64,000 nucleotides of DNA from Jaltomata sinuosa (taxonomy: Eukaryota > Streptophyta > Magnoliopsida > Solanales > Solanaceae), in NCBI GenBank assembly GCA_003996215.1, contig QJPP01004084.1, positions 519,482 to 583,481 on the forward strand. Direction: 5' to 3'. The notes under the pieces were generated by a model that had not been told where the DNA came from, made no database searches, and saw only the letters and a list, made by a program, of their open reading frames with translations. Every line of letters begins with the position of its first letter. Positions within the stretch are counted from its first letter, which is position 1. Below are positions 13,701 through 25,557 of this stretch, piece after piece. Position numbers and translations under genes: made by a program.

Positions 13701-14681
13701 CAAGCAATAAGTTCTATAGAAATGGTGAAGATGACGAGAGCATAAGTCAAATACATTAACCAATTAAATCACTGTCATTTCTTTCATCTTCTCATACCGA
13801 TAAACGATGCCGAAGATATTTAAAAGTTGTCGCTTGTACTCGTGAATGCATTTTACCTGAGAATTGGTTTTTTAATTGACAAGTGCGTGATACTTTATCA
13901 AGAACAGGAATGATTCATATAACTAAGATAAAGCTAATTAATCTCTTGTGGACAAAACTGGAAAATGGAGAATAACACACCTGAATATCAAACATTGCAT
14001 CTGGGACAACAACATACCTTGTCTTTGCTTTGAGAAAGGAGACAACTTTAATTTTGTTGATCCTTTTTGCTTCCCTCCACTCAGTTTGAAGATCTTCATT
14101 ATCAGCAAACTGTGTATCACATCCACAGTTCAGTTAGAACGTTAGCCGAACCGTTTAGGGAACATACACTCTGTACGAAATTGGAACTGCTTTGTAAACA
14201 GTGATGATATGTATATATTATTATTTTTAACTTCACTATCAACTGGATAAAAATGCAAGTTCAAGGGTTGAGAGAGAAGAGGAGAAGGGAGATGAGGGTG
14301 GCGGCTGTGTGTGAGAGGAGGGGCGACTGGCATCATATTTCATCAGCAAAAAGGAGGAGAGTGTAGGGGTGGTGGTAGCCAAGTTTGCAGTGGTGCGGTG
14401 GTGATGGAGGTGGTGGTCAGAGCGGTGGGGGTGATGGTGTGAGAGAGGAGTGTGGGTGGCGGCTTAGGGGGTGTGAAGAAATGGATTAGGGTTTAGGGGC
14501 TTTGGGGGTGAAGGGGTGATTAAAAAGGAAGAAAGGGTGAGAGTTGATCTTGTCCGTTGATCATACGAGATCAATGGCTGAGATATAATCTATCACCGGT
14601 TTGGTCAAAAATTAGTTCAAATGAATTTGGGTAATTAAAATTGAAATTGGGATTTACAATTAGGCCGAATTGGCTCAAGTT

Positions 14682-14690
<9 letters not shown>

Positions 14691-14760
<70 letters not shown>
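14691..14760. repeat. (TA)35 microsatellite
   Basis: An uninterrupted TA dinucleotide run of 70 bases, preceded by an imperfect TATATAATA stretch, inside the CACTA remnant. Confidence 0.97.
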
Positions 14761-14764
<4 letters not shown>

Positions 14765-15169
14765 ACGTAAAATTAATGACATGTAATATTTTATGAAATT
14801 TACGATAAAATAATAGTAATTAGAAATAAATTATATATTTATAAATTACATATATGAATTTAGAAAGTACCATGATAACGACAAAATACACAATTTATTT
14901 AGTAAATAAAAGTAAAACGTAAAGAAAATTAAGTTATAAAATAATAATAACTAGTAAACATAGCCCAAGTGAGGTATAGGGAGGTCAAAATTGGTTGTCA
15001 ATAATTTGGAGTAGAATTAAAATAAATAAGGCTAAATTTAGTTGAATTGCTATTTTATAAATACCATATACATACTAAAATATAAATAATTAATAATAAT
15101 TATCGTACACAAATAAAAGAAAAATATTACCATTGGCGGGTGACAAAAATAGTTGACGAAAAATATGGA

Positions 15170-15539
15170 CACTACTAGAAAATGGGCCTACAGGAACATA
15201 TATGCTAGTAACTATTTTTAAACCATTGCTAAATATAAATTATTGCAACAGTTATGACCGTCGCTAAACGTTTTGGTTTAATAAACCGTTCCAACAAATA
15301 ATTTTTTTCAAACAACCTTTATAATAGATGGATTTACCGCAATGGTTCACTAAACCGTTGCTATAGGTAGGCCTATTGCAAAGGTTATATTCTAATGGCA
15401 ACGGTCATATGATTAAGTCGTGTCAATAGCTACCAAAACTTTTGGCGATGGTCATAACCATTGCAATAGACTATTTATAGCAACGGTTTGCAAATGGTTA
15501 CTAGCATATCTGTTCCCGTAGGTCCATTTTCTAGTAGTG
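15170..15539. mobile_element. 370-bp MITE-like unit at right end of CACTA remnant
   Basis: CACTACTAGAAAATGGGCC at 15170 and its near-perfect reverse complement ending at 15539 form inverted repeats of about 43 bp. The interior is rich in GCAACGGTT-type subterminal repeats. It is either a small CACTA-derived MITE that replaced the right end of the larger element, or an inverted duplication of the terminus. It shares the last base with the larger element, so the two cannot be separated by ends alone. Confidence 0.7.
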
Positions 15540-15885
15540 ATCTTAGGTTCAACATTCAAGCTGCAGAATAGGAACTACGAGTAAACAGTACGACCCGTAG
15601 AATGGACTACGATCCGTAATGTTCACTCGTGGTTCCTGGAGATAGGACAGATCTTCGGCTTAAATTCTATGAGTTGTCTTTACGGTCCGTAGAACAAACT
15701 AAGGTCCATAAAACACACTCGTGGTCTCAGACCATAGACTGAATCCTACAGGACTTAAACCATGACTTCATTCCACAACTCGTGGTTCTGACCACGGTCC
15801 GTGGTTTAGACCCATAGTTCCTGGAAATACCAAATTTTTCAGAAATTCTAAGTTTAAAAGCTGAATCAAATTTTGGGGTGTTACA

Positions 15886-15900
15886 ATATCTCCCCTTTGG
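15886..15900 (-). other. Polypurine tract of element A
   Basis: The minus strand reads CCAAAGGGGAGATAT directly before the 3' LTR start TGTAACACC. This purine-rich plus-strand primer confirms minus-strand orientation. Confidence 0.9.
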
Positions 15901-16119
15901 GATCATTCATCCTTGAATGAAGACTAAGCAAGGAAAACTGGAGAGATAACAACCCAACCACACATCAAAACATGAAAACTCAAGGGTAAACATGAAACCT
16001 GATCTTTTCAACTTAAAACATGACTGAACTAACATCGGAAAACATGAATGCATACTAGAATCATGGGGGAAACTGATGGAATAGAATCGGAGGGACATAA
16101 TAAGGAGAAAACTATATCC

Positions 16120-17449
16120 TCAAGCTGAAACTGAATCGAGTGGAAAGAGATGAGGGTAGTTGGCTTTCATGGCTGCTTCTACTTCCCAAGTAGCTCCCTC
16201 AACAAGCTGATCCCTCCAAAGGACCTTCATCGAAGCGACTTCCTTATTTCTTAACCTCTGAATCTGACGATCAAGATTCTCCATGAGAACTTCTTCGTAA
16301 GTAAGGCTATCCTTCACATTCACATCTACCAAAGGAACAATGAAGGTCGGATCACCAACACACTTCTTCAACAAGGAAATATGGAAAATCGGATGAACCG
16401 CTTCTAAATCCGATGGCAAATCCAACTCGTAGGCAACACTACTAACTCTCCCCAGAATCTGATAAGGACCTACATAGCAGGGACTAAGTTTCCCTTTCTT
16501 ACCAAATCTCATCACACCCTTCATGGGTGACACTTTCAGAAATACCCAATCATTAATCTCAAACTCCAACTTTCTCCTTCTCACATCCGCATATGATTTT
16601 TGATGACTTTGAACGGTCTTCAACCTCTCCCTAATGATCTGAACCTTCTCCATAGTCTCATGAACGGAATTTGGACCAATCAAAGCTGCCTCACCTACCT
16701 CAAACTAACCAATAGGAGACCTACACCTCTGTCCATAAAGTGCCTTATAAGGAGCCATCTGGATGCTAGAATGAAAGCTGTTGTTATAGGCAAACTCGAT
16801 AGGAGGTAAGTGATCATCCTAATTGCCTTTGAAATCAATCACACACGCTCTCAAGACATCCTCCAGAGTCTGAATAGTATGCTCTGCCTGGCCATCTGTC
16901 AGAAGGTGAAAAGCTGTGCTAAGCTTAACCTGAGTACCAAGACCTCTCTGAAAAGACTTCCAAAACTGGGATGTAAACTGAGTACCCCTATCTGAAATGA
17001 TAGACAATGGGACACCATACAATCAGACTATCTCCCGAATGTAGAGTTTGGCATAATCATCCGCTGAATCCATAGTCTTAACAACCAAAAAGTGGGATGA
17101 CTTAGTCATCCTGTCGACAATCACCCAAATAGAGTTATGTTGCCTACGAGTACGAGGCAAACCAATAATGAAGTCCATATTGATCGCTTCCCACTTCTAA
17201 GTAGGGAAGATCAATATCCTGAGTCATACCACCCGGTCGCTGATGCTCTACTTTCACTTATTGACAGTTGGGACACTTAGCCATAAAACCTGCTATGTCC
17301 CTCTCCATACCATTGCACCAATAGACTTTCCATAGGTCACAGTACATCTTCATGGCACCGGGGTGAATGGAATACCTGGAGCTGTGAGCCTCTGCCAAGA
17401 TCCGCTGTCTCAACTCATAGATGTCAGGAACACACAATCGACCCTAATA
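16120..17449 (-). pseudogene. Element A pol 3' part: integrase and chromodomain (broken)
   Basis: The integrase would insert element DNA, and the chromodomain would steer it to marked chromatin. Minus-strand translation shows the integrase core in pieces: the SDRGTQFTSQFW and DGQAEHTIQTLED blocks at 17022-16819. The open C-terminal frame at 16683-16120 has a GPY-like module (VGPYQILGRV) and ends in a chromodomain (LDRQIQRLRNKEV ... GATWEVE) with a stop at 16120. Stops occur in the zinc-binding and catalytic portions, for example between 17022 and 17449, so no working integrase remains. The last 187 residues are uninterrupted. Confidence 0.92.
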
Positions 17450-19159
17450 TCAAAGTACACTATCTTCACCTTGAGAGAAAACCTCCACCTTTTGCTGGTG
17501 GACCGCACCCTTCAACTGGTGCAAAATAGGATCACTGTCTTTCTTTTCTTTCACTTCCACTACCAAGGATGATTCAGACCCATTCTGAACAATAACACCA
17601 CCTTCTGTCGAGTTCATAAGGCGAACTTTTAGTCGAGCCAGTCGATGAACATCCTTGGCCAATTCCTTCTTTCCATATTTAGCTGAAGAGACACTAACCA
17701 TGGACAATCTACTAAGTGCATCCGCCACAACATTGACCTTACCCGGATGGTAAAGAACACTCATATCGTAATCCTTAAGAAGCTCAAGCCATCTCCTTTG
17801 ACGAAGATTTAATTCCTTCTGGGTGAACACATACAAGAGACTCTTATGATCGGTGAATACATCCACATGGACACCATACAAGTAGTGTCTCCAAATTTTC
17901 AAAGCAAAAACCACAGCCGCTAATTCAAGATCATGAGTAGGGTAGTTCTTCTCATGAGTCTTAAGTTGTCTCGAAGCATAAGTAATCACTTTACCATGCT
18001 GCATCAACACACAACCCAAACCAATCCTAGAAGCATCACAATACACAACAAAGTCATCTAGGCTCTCGGGTAGAGCCAACACTGGAGCTGTGGTCAATCT
18101 AGTCTTCAATTCCTGAAAGTTCTTCTCACATATGTCAGACCACTGAAATTTGAACTTCTTCTAAGTCAACCGAGTCAATGGGTAAGCAATGGAAGAAAAC
18201 CCCTCCACAAATCCCCTGTAGTAACCAGCCAAACCCAAAGAGATCCTAATATCAGACGGGAAAGTGGGTCTAGGTCAGTTCTTTACTGCTTCAATCTTTT
18301 AAGAATCAACTCGGATACCATCTCTAGTCACAATATGACCAATAAAAGCAACAGACTACATCCAAAACTCACACTTTCTAAACTTAGCAAATAACTATCG
18401 ATACTTGAGAGTTTGCAACACAACTCTCAAATGGTCCGCATACTCCTCCTCACTCTGAGAATAGATAAGAATATCATCAATGAAAATAATCACCAACATA
18501 TCCAGATACTGTTTGAACACATGGTTCATCAAATACATAAAAGTTGCAGGAGCATTCGTTAGACCGAAAGACATAACCATAAATTCATAATGACCATATC
18601 TAGTTCTGAAGGCTGTCTTTGGAATGTCACACTCTCGAATACGAAGCTGATGATAACCGGATCTAAGGTCGATCTTGGAGAAGAAACTAGCACCCTAAAG
18701 CTGATCGAACAAGTCATCAATCCTAGGAATGCGATATTTATTTTTGATTGTATCCTTGTTCAACAGACGATAGTCGATACACATTCTGAGGGAACCATCT
18801 TTCTTCCGCACGAATAAGTCTGGAGCACCCCATGGAGAGCAGCTGGGTCGAATAAAACCCTTATCAAGGAGGTCTTTCAACTAGTCCTTCAATTCCTTAA
18901 GCTCTGCGGGAGCCATTCTATACGGAGGAATAGAGATAGGATTCATATCTGGGAGAAGATCTATCCCAAAGTAGATCTCCCGCTCGGGAGGGACCCTGGG
19001 AAAATCTTTGAAAAACACTTCTGGGAACTCATTCACAATAGGAACATACTGAAGGGATGGGGTTTCGGACTCTGTATCCATAACCCAAACTATATGATAA
19101 ATATAAGCCTTAAAAAGCATCTTCATAGCCTTAAGATAAGATAAGAAACGATCTCTCAA
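17450..19159 (-). pseudogene. Element A pol middle: reverse transcriptase and RNase H (broken)
   Basis: The RT starts after the protease linker: the 19159-18881 frame carries FPRVPPEREIYFGIDLLPD and MAPAELKELKD. It continues in frame through 18880-18695 (DKGFIRPSCSPWGAP, MCIDYRLLNK). The catalytic block FIDDILIYSQ lies in 18580-18395. RNase H is open at 18109-17450, with YCDASRIGLGCVL, THDLELAAVVFALK and FTDHKSL, so its acidic residues remain. Stops interrupt RT between 18881 and 18695 and upstream of RNase H, so the enzyme is dead. Blocks appear in the order usual for Ty3/gypsy. Confidence 0.92.
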
Positions 19160-19177
19160 GGATGGTGGACTACCTTG

Positions 19178-20737
19178 TCAATCTAAGACAGGTTCATTTG
19201 GAAACTTGAAACTGACAACTCGAGTACGATAATCAACCGAGGAATAACAAGCATACAACCAATCCATACCAAGAATAACATCAAAATCAATCATCTCTAA
19301 CTCTACTAGATCCGCTGAAGTGACTCTATGAAAGACTGAGATAGAGCAATTATGGTAGATTCTTTTGGCTAGGACTGACTCACCAACATGAGTAGAAACA
19401 TAGAAGGGTTCTAAAAGCTGATCCGGACAAATCTCAAACTTACAAGCAACATAGGGGGTCATAAAATATAAGGAGGCACCGGGGTCTAACAAAGCATACA
19501 CATCAAGAGAGAAGACTTTCAACATACCAGTAACAACATCTGGTGAACTCTCTTGGTCCTGGCGAGAGGACATGGCATAAAGGCGGTTCTGACGCTGACC
19601 ACTAGAACTAGAAGTTGTGCCCTGCTGGGCCGGTCGACCTCCTGGGGATGCTGGAGCAGACTGAGTCCTACTACCTCTCTGTCCCTTCTTAGATGAAGGC
19701 CAATCCCTAATTATGTGTCCAGCTTGTCCACGCCCAAAGCATGCACTTGTGCCAAAATAACACTCTCCCTGGTGATTCTTCCCACACTTATTGTAAATAG
19801 GGTGGGAAGATCTCTTTACAACACTTCTTTGAGACTGTGAATAGGAACCATATCCTCTACCAGTTTGATCATGATGAGGCCTGGGGGCCTGGGTAAGGGC
19901 ACTAGCGAAAGAATGAACGGGTCCTGATGATTTCTTCTGAAATAAGGAGCGATGTCCACCTCCGAACCTTTGATGGCCAAAACCTGAACCCTCGAATCTA
20001 ACCCTCTTATTCTCCCTTGCCATCTCCCTTAACTTGTCTCCCTCTATTTGTTGGGCATGAGTCATAAGTCGGGAAATATTCATATCACCCAAAAGCATCG
20101 CGGACCTACACTCTTTCTTCACCGAATCGGATACACCATAAACAAACTTACTCATCTCATCTCACGGGTCAGCCACCATAGAAGGAGCATACCTTGAAAG
20201 CTGGGTGAACTTCAACTCGTACTCCTGAACCGTCATGGAACCTTACCTCAAATTTACGAACTCCTCGACCTTAGCTTGCCTCAACTCTCTCGGGAAAAAC
20301 CGATCAAGAAAAGACCTTCCAAAGGATTCCCAAGTCATACAGACCACATCCCTAGCCCTAGTTTCCTTCCATTGAGTGAACCAAATATGATCCACGTCCT
20401 TGAGTTTATAGAAAGCTAGCTCGGTACAATCAACACGATCCACTTGCATTACATCAAAGATCTTCTTTATCTCATTCAAGAAATTTTGTGGATCCTTACC
20501 AACTTTCGAACCCTAGATTTCAGGTGGGTTCATGCGAATGAAATCTCGAACTCGGCCCGCTATTCCACCTTAAGGGTGGACGGGGATAGGATCTTGCTGA
20601 TTGGCTTGAGTGTCCATAGTCTGAGATAGCATATGGATAACATTTATGAACTCCGCATTTGTGACCTCGGGGTCTGGAATCGGAGGATTCGCATTTTGGG
20701 CATTGGTCCAGCGAGGCATGACACGACGTAGAGGCAT
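19178..20737 (-). pseudogene. Element A gag and protease (broken)
   Basis: The likely gag start is the ATG at 20737 (MPLRRVMPRWTNAQ). The capsid-like part has stops after HP near 20572 and elsewhere. The longest open stretch is 20155-19178. It includes the nucleocapsid zinc-knuckle region near 19790-19700, where the pattern reads CFGRGQAGHIIRDW. The second and last cysteines of CX2CX4HX4C have become Arg and Trp, so the knuckle is degenerate. The protease signature follows as LLDPGASLYFM at about 19497-19465, with Pro in the D-S/T-G-A triad position. Gag is a structural protein and PR would cleave the polyprotein. Confidence 0.88.
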
Positions 20738-20935
20738 AATCTGAAACGCATAAAGAACAGATTAGAAGGTTAATAGAGTTAAACTCTATCGCACGATATT
20801 GATCAAGAAGAAGTGAAGTTTTTGTTTTTCTAAGACACCTCATAGCTTCTCTCTCATAAGTGTGGCGTGCTTCACACACATGAAAGAGACTCTACTCGAT
20901 GCGGCTTTCAGACACCCTAGGATTCTTGAACCTGA

Positions 20936-20950
20936 GGCTCTGATACCAAG
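20936..20950 (-). other. Primer-binding site of element A
   Basis: The minus strand reads CTTGGTATCAGAGCC next to the 5' LTR end. It holds an exact TGGTATCAGAGC core complementary to the 3' end of initiator-Met tRNA, as in many plant retrotransposons. Confidence 0.92.
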
Positions 20951-22202
20951 TTTTTCATGCCCCGAGGCTACCCCCTAGACATAATACGAGACCCGAGACC
21001 ACAAGTACCCCAAGCTAATCCTTGGTCATAGCATACTCAGTCATTCATAAGAAAACATAGCGGAAGCATAAATAGAAAATAGGGAAACCCAATCCATAAA
21101 CGATATGTCAAGATGAAACATAGTTCAAAAGAGAAACTCGAATACTGTCTATGTCTGAAAAGCCTCTACACATGACATAAGGAGTTGCAAGGACAAGACC
21201 CTAGCTAACTCGAAGTACGAAAGTAAGCAGCCATAAATGAACTAGGATCATAACTAGCCCTCGAACTACGAGGACTCACCAACACTGACTGGAAATAGCC
21301 TGCAGTCTCTAGCCACGTGCCTTAGGGAGGGAACCTGAATCTGCATTATCAAGAGGATGCAACACAAAGTATGCGTCAGTACTATAGGATGTACTAAGTA
21401 TGTGAGATATGTATGATCATGATAAAAACATACTTAAAACCTATTTAAAATGAGCTCGTTCATAAAAAGATAGCATAAGTAAACATCAAGATATAAAGAC
21501 ATAAAACATGAAGTAAAGTCAAAATTCAAAGTAGAGTATTATATAACTTCATAGCTTAAAAATAATCATGTGGAAGTTTCTCTTAACCGACATAAATGTG
21601 CTACATGGAGTCCAGTGTCATGCACCCATACTGAAAGAGGTTGTCCTAACCGTCCAAGGTTAGAACCATGTCATAAGGATCCTTTCATAAGCCATGGAGG
21701 GCAACCTATGGTGGCAACGTAGTTTTGGACTTGGGTTATCTAGAACCCTCATTGCTCGGTTCTAAATAGTACTCCCAAAACATATATAGCATAAGGCTCA
21801 CATTCATGTGACATATCTAGATGTCAAAACTTATTCATAAACATGTTCATAACTCGAATCTTCATACTACTCACGAACCTTAGTTTAGAAAATGATTCAT
21901 GAGCATTGATGGCACATCATATGTCTTATCTTGCATAATAATTTATAACTTGAAACTTGCATGACTCTAGTTCAATTTCATAATAACATATACTTTCATA
22001 GAACATAGGAACTAGGCCTGCACTTTCTAGAAATTCATGAAAACATGCTATCAAATCCCTAATTTACTTGGATCAATTCATGTATGTAGAATTTGCCATA
22101 ATTAGCCTTCAATTCATGAAATAGGAGTTTACATGTAAAAACTCATGCAATTTAATGGTAATTTCAGAATAAAATCATGAGAAGACAATTTATGAAAAAT
22201 CC

Positions 22203-25200
22203 TGTTTTATGAAAAAAATGGCTTTAAGTTTGAAAATCATTTCGAAAACCAAGTTTACTCAAAACGTTTTCAATTAAAAGCAAGAGTCGCCACTTAATTA
22301 ATTAAAGAAAATTAAGAAAACCTTTAAAATTTCTAAAGTTTAAAACAAATAAAGACTTTAAAAATTAAGAGATTATGGGTAAGAGGTTCCTATTAATGTT
22401 TTGAGAAGGATTTTAAGGCATTCGAAACATTCGCTAACTCGCGGTTATCCGGACTTGTTTGAAAATAACTTATTTACTAACTTTTGAAAAAAAAGATCTT
22501 GTATATAAAGCATCTCATTTTAAGTTGTTTTGAGAAACACGGTAAATAAGACTTTGGTGAAAGGAGATTGATACTTAAGAAAAGAGGAAATCATATATTT
22601 CTAAATAAAGAAACAGTAAGTGATTAAAGATAAGTTCAAACATGAAATGTTTACTCATTTGGGATAATTCAACTAAGTTAAAAGAAAATGTTAGTCCAAA
22701 TTAATACAAATAATCCTAGACTATACAATATAATAAAAAAGTTTTAAGGAAAAGAGGAATGATTAGGCCTTTTGGCTTAAACAACTGGGCCTTTGGTCCA
22801 TATTTAGACCTGTCCTAAACATCTAAGTTGGGCTTCGAAGCCCACTGCTGCAACCATTTGGACTTTTAGTCCATTTTTGTTTCAGATTCAGACTGCTGCT
22901 GCTATGTTTTTGTGGGTTTAACCCATTTTTATCTTCAACCTATAACGTTCCTTCCTTGCGCGAACTTTGACTCGAGGAAATTTGTTGGGTCGTTACCCAA
23001 CACGGATATGCAGTGAAGAGGATGAGCCCTTGCGGACTCGGGCAGTTCATGTAAAGAAGAAAAAAAGATAGATTAGAGTTCAAACAGGGAAGATGAGAGA
23101 AGAATTGCACAATTCTAAGTTAAATAATAGAGCAAAAATTATGAGACAATAATTATCCTAAGATTCTATTTTAGACAATTTAGATGAAAATCAATTTTTA
23201 TAAGCAGATCTTTTCAAGAGTTGACACAAGTGATCAGTAAGGCAAACAACTTAACAGTGAACTTGTTTTAGGCATATAACATACTCGAATTCATCTAGTC
23301 ATCAAAGGAAGCTATGCGTGTTACTGAAATTGTTATAACCAAGAAATACGCACAAAATCAGTAGAACTATCCAAATTTCTATCACTATTAATTCCCAAAG
23401 TTCATGCCACTCATCACATAAGAGGCACAGAAACACTCAAGGACAGGATATGAAACTCACAAAAAGATGCCAAGGAAATTAAGCACTGGATACTTTAAAA
23501 TGAGGAAATTCAAAAAAAGAAAGCAGAGTTTTAGTTAAAGAATCTAAAATCAATGTTCTGCCAACCAAACCAACAACGAGGTGCATTTAAGATCCTAAAT
23601 AGATACACATAGCTTAAGTGAGTGAACGAGATTATAGGATCATTCACACAACTTGAAACCTAAAGAACTAAGATGCTTCACTTAGGCTATTGGAAACAGT
23701 AATGAATAGTCATCTTTGGACAGAATCTGAACACTTAAGAATCAAAGAGAACCAATGGACTAAAATCGAGTACACCCAGGATTCATGAAGGGAAATAATT
23801 TGTTTATGTTGACAGACTAGGTCTACGGATGAAAATAAAAATCCTTAAAACGATGTTCAAAGAAGTACTTGTATGGACTCATAACAATCATACAACAATA
23901 GCGAAATCAACCACGATTTCTAGAGAATTAACAGCGGTTTCAAACTAACAACACAAGCTCCAACATTTCTCTAAAAAAACGATACTCCAATATTATCTTG
24001 TTTTTCACATGAAATGACTACCAAAACAAGAGGAATGGGGAAACAGAAGAGGGCATATGAAAATTCCAGAATCTCATGACTAACAACTAAACTTCATTCA
24101 CAATCTCTTAATACCAAACCTAAACAAAAACTAGCCTAAAACCAGAGATTCTGAAAGAACACACAACTCATAATCACAACAACCCCAGCCTAAAATGAAC
24201 AACATATTTCTAAAAAAATAGATAACTCTACATTATACTAAAAGCAAATGAAGAAGAAAAGAAAAGAGTAAAGAAATGGATGAGGGATTTACCTCTTTTG
24301 GAGCAGCGATTGGAACCACGAACTTCTGCCAAAACACTTTCTCCACCATCGGAAGAATGAACTGCGAATTCTTTAGCCGAAAATCCCAAGCTCAAAGGAG
24401 TCTTAAAGGGGTTTTCAGCCTTGAAAATGCTTTGAGTGCTTCAGAATTCTTAGAAGCCAGAGATTGGTTCTCCAAAAGACTCAAAAGAACTCTTTTAGCC
24501 GGCCTTCAAGCTTACCCATACTGTGAAATCAGTGGGGTTTATATAGGGGGAGATTTGGGTGAAATTTCTGGGGTCTCACCGATGTGGCAACAAGGATTTG
24601 AAGGAGTTTTTGGGGAATTCACTTGGAGGAATTCAAATTCTTGAGCTAGATAAGGACACAGCTCATCTGAATCGTACTATCATGGACGATCTTGATCGAT
24701 GCTCGTATGAAGAAGCGGCAGATTGAGGACACGTCATGGTCTAAGTACCTTTTAGGTATGATTTCTTTATGCTTAGCACGCGTTTTTGTACGAAGATGAG
24801 GGAAAATAGAACGAAAGAGGGACTGCGATTTAGGGTTTGTTGGTTGGTGTTGAGAGAAGATAAAATAGAGAGTATAGGGGCTCGTTTGGGTCTTCTGTTA
24901 GAAAGGAAAAGAGAAAGGGAGTATAAGGGTGTGAAGGAGTGGGTTGTGGCGTTGGTCCGGAGCGGGTCGGGTCAGCAGGTGGATTAGAGGAAAGGGAAGT
25001 GGGCCGGAGGCGGGCTGTGTGTATTGTTGTCCCAAGGTTTAAGTAATGGCCACATTTGCAAAAATGTGGCCAAAAGGTTAAGGACATAGCCAAATTGATA
25101 GAAATTAGGAAAAATCCGGCTAAGATTTAAATAGTTTTAGAGGGATAGGCTAGAATTGAAATAAGAGTGGATCAATTACAATTAACTCTTGAGCTTAATT

Positions 25201-25557
25201 AACTTTAAACAATTTGAAATAATTATTGTGTTTTAACACTGCCTCATTCAAAAATTATGGAATTAATTATTCAATTAATTTCCAATTTTAATTCATTTGA
25301 AGGAAAATCAAGCATTTAATCTTTTTAAAAGGATTTTATTATGAAATTAAACTTTAAAAATAGTTCTTTAGGTAAACTCGTATAAATTCCACATAATTAA
25401 ATGTGAAAAATATAAATTATTACTCAAAACTATTATAAAGATAATTTGAAAAATATTTTATCCCTTTTTATAAAATAATTATTTCAAAAATTATTTAAAA
25501 TTCAAAAAAGGCTCAAGATTAATTCGTAATATGGCGGATAAAAATTGGGTGTCAACA
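22203..25557 (-). repeat. 3' LTR of element B
   Basis: It is 3.36 kb, running from TG (22203) to ...GTGTCAACA (25557). Bases 22938-25557 match the right copy at 29694-32322. The first 735 bases have no partner on the right. The minus strand has a TATA box in CCTATATAAACCCC at about 24538-24545. Open frames within it (24276-24644, 24769-24987) recur in the other LTR and are LTR sequence, not genes. Confidence 0.88.
24538..24545 (-). promoter_or_regulatory. Putative LTR promoter TATA box (element B, 3' LTR)
   Basis: The minus strand reads TATATAAA in a CCTATATAAACCCC context, about 1.0 kb inside the LTR edge at 25557. The same box lies in the same context at 31286-31293 of the other LTR, which supports it as the U3/R promoter. 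Confidence 0.6.

Larger units (their letters stand above)
11802..15539. mobile_element. CACTA-type DNA transposon remnant, non-autonomous
   Basis: The ends are CACTACTAGAAAA at 11802 and TTTTCTAGTAGTG ending at 15539, perfect 13-bp terminal inverted repeats of the CACTA superfamily. Both subterminal regions hold many short repeats such as GCAACGGTTT and ATTGCAATAG in both orientations, which is typical of CACTA ends. No transposase domain was found in the 3.7 kb. The interior is AT-rich, with a long TA microsatellite. It interrupts the 3' LTR of A inside the LTR's repeat array. The flanks are ...GAT and ATCTT..., so a 3-bp duplication is not clean. About 23 bp of LTR present in the other copy, lying between two GATCT direct repeats, is missing here. 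Confidence 0.8.
415..15885 (-). repeat. 3' LTR of element A, split into three pieces
   Basis: The LTR pieces are 415-1112, about 10744-11801 and 15540-15885, roughly 2.1 kb in total. They align in order with the 5' LTR at 20953-22202 and 32323-33189. The gaps are element C and the CACTA-type transposon. The first piece starts TGTCACGCCCCGAGG and the last ends GGGTGTTACA, the two LTR ends on the plus strand. The third piece and the end of the second carry the array of about 79-93 bp repeats also seen in the 5' LTR. Confidence 0.92.

Noticed and set aside
16120..20737. Integrated plant pararetrovirus
   Set aside because: RT is followed by RNase H, a DDE integrase and a chromodomain between LTRs with PBS and TSD. 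Pararetroviruses lack integrase and LTRs. The same reasoning applies to C and D.
24276..24987. Open frames of 122 and 72 aa that look gene-like
   Set aside because: Truncated or altered versions recur at 31180-31392 and 31484-31735 in the other LTR of element B, on the strand opposite to the element; they are LTR sequence.
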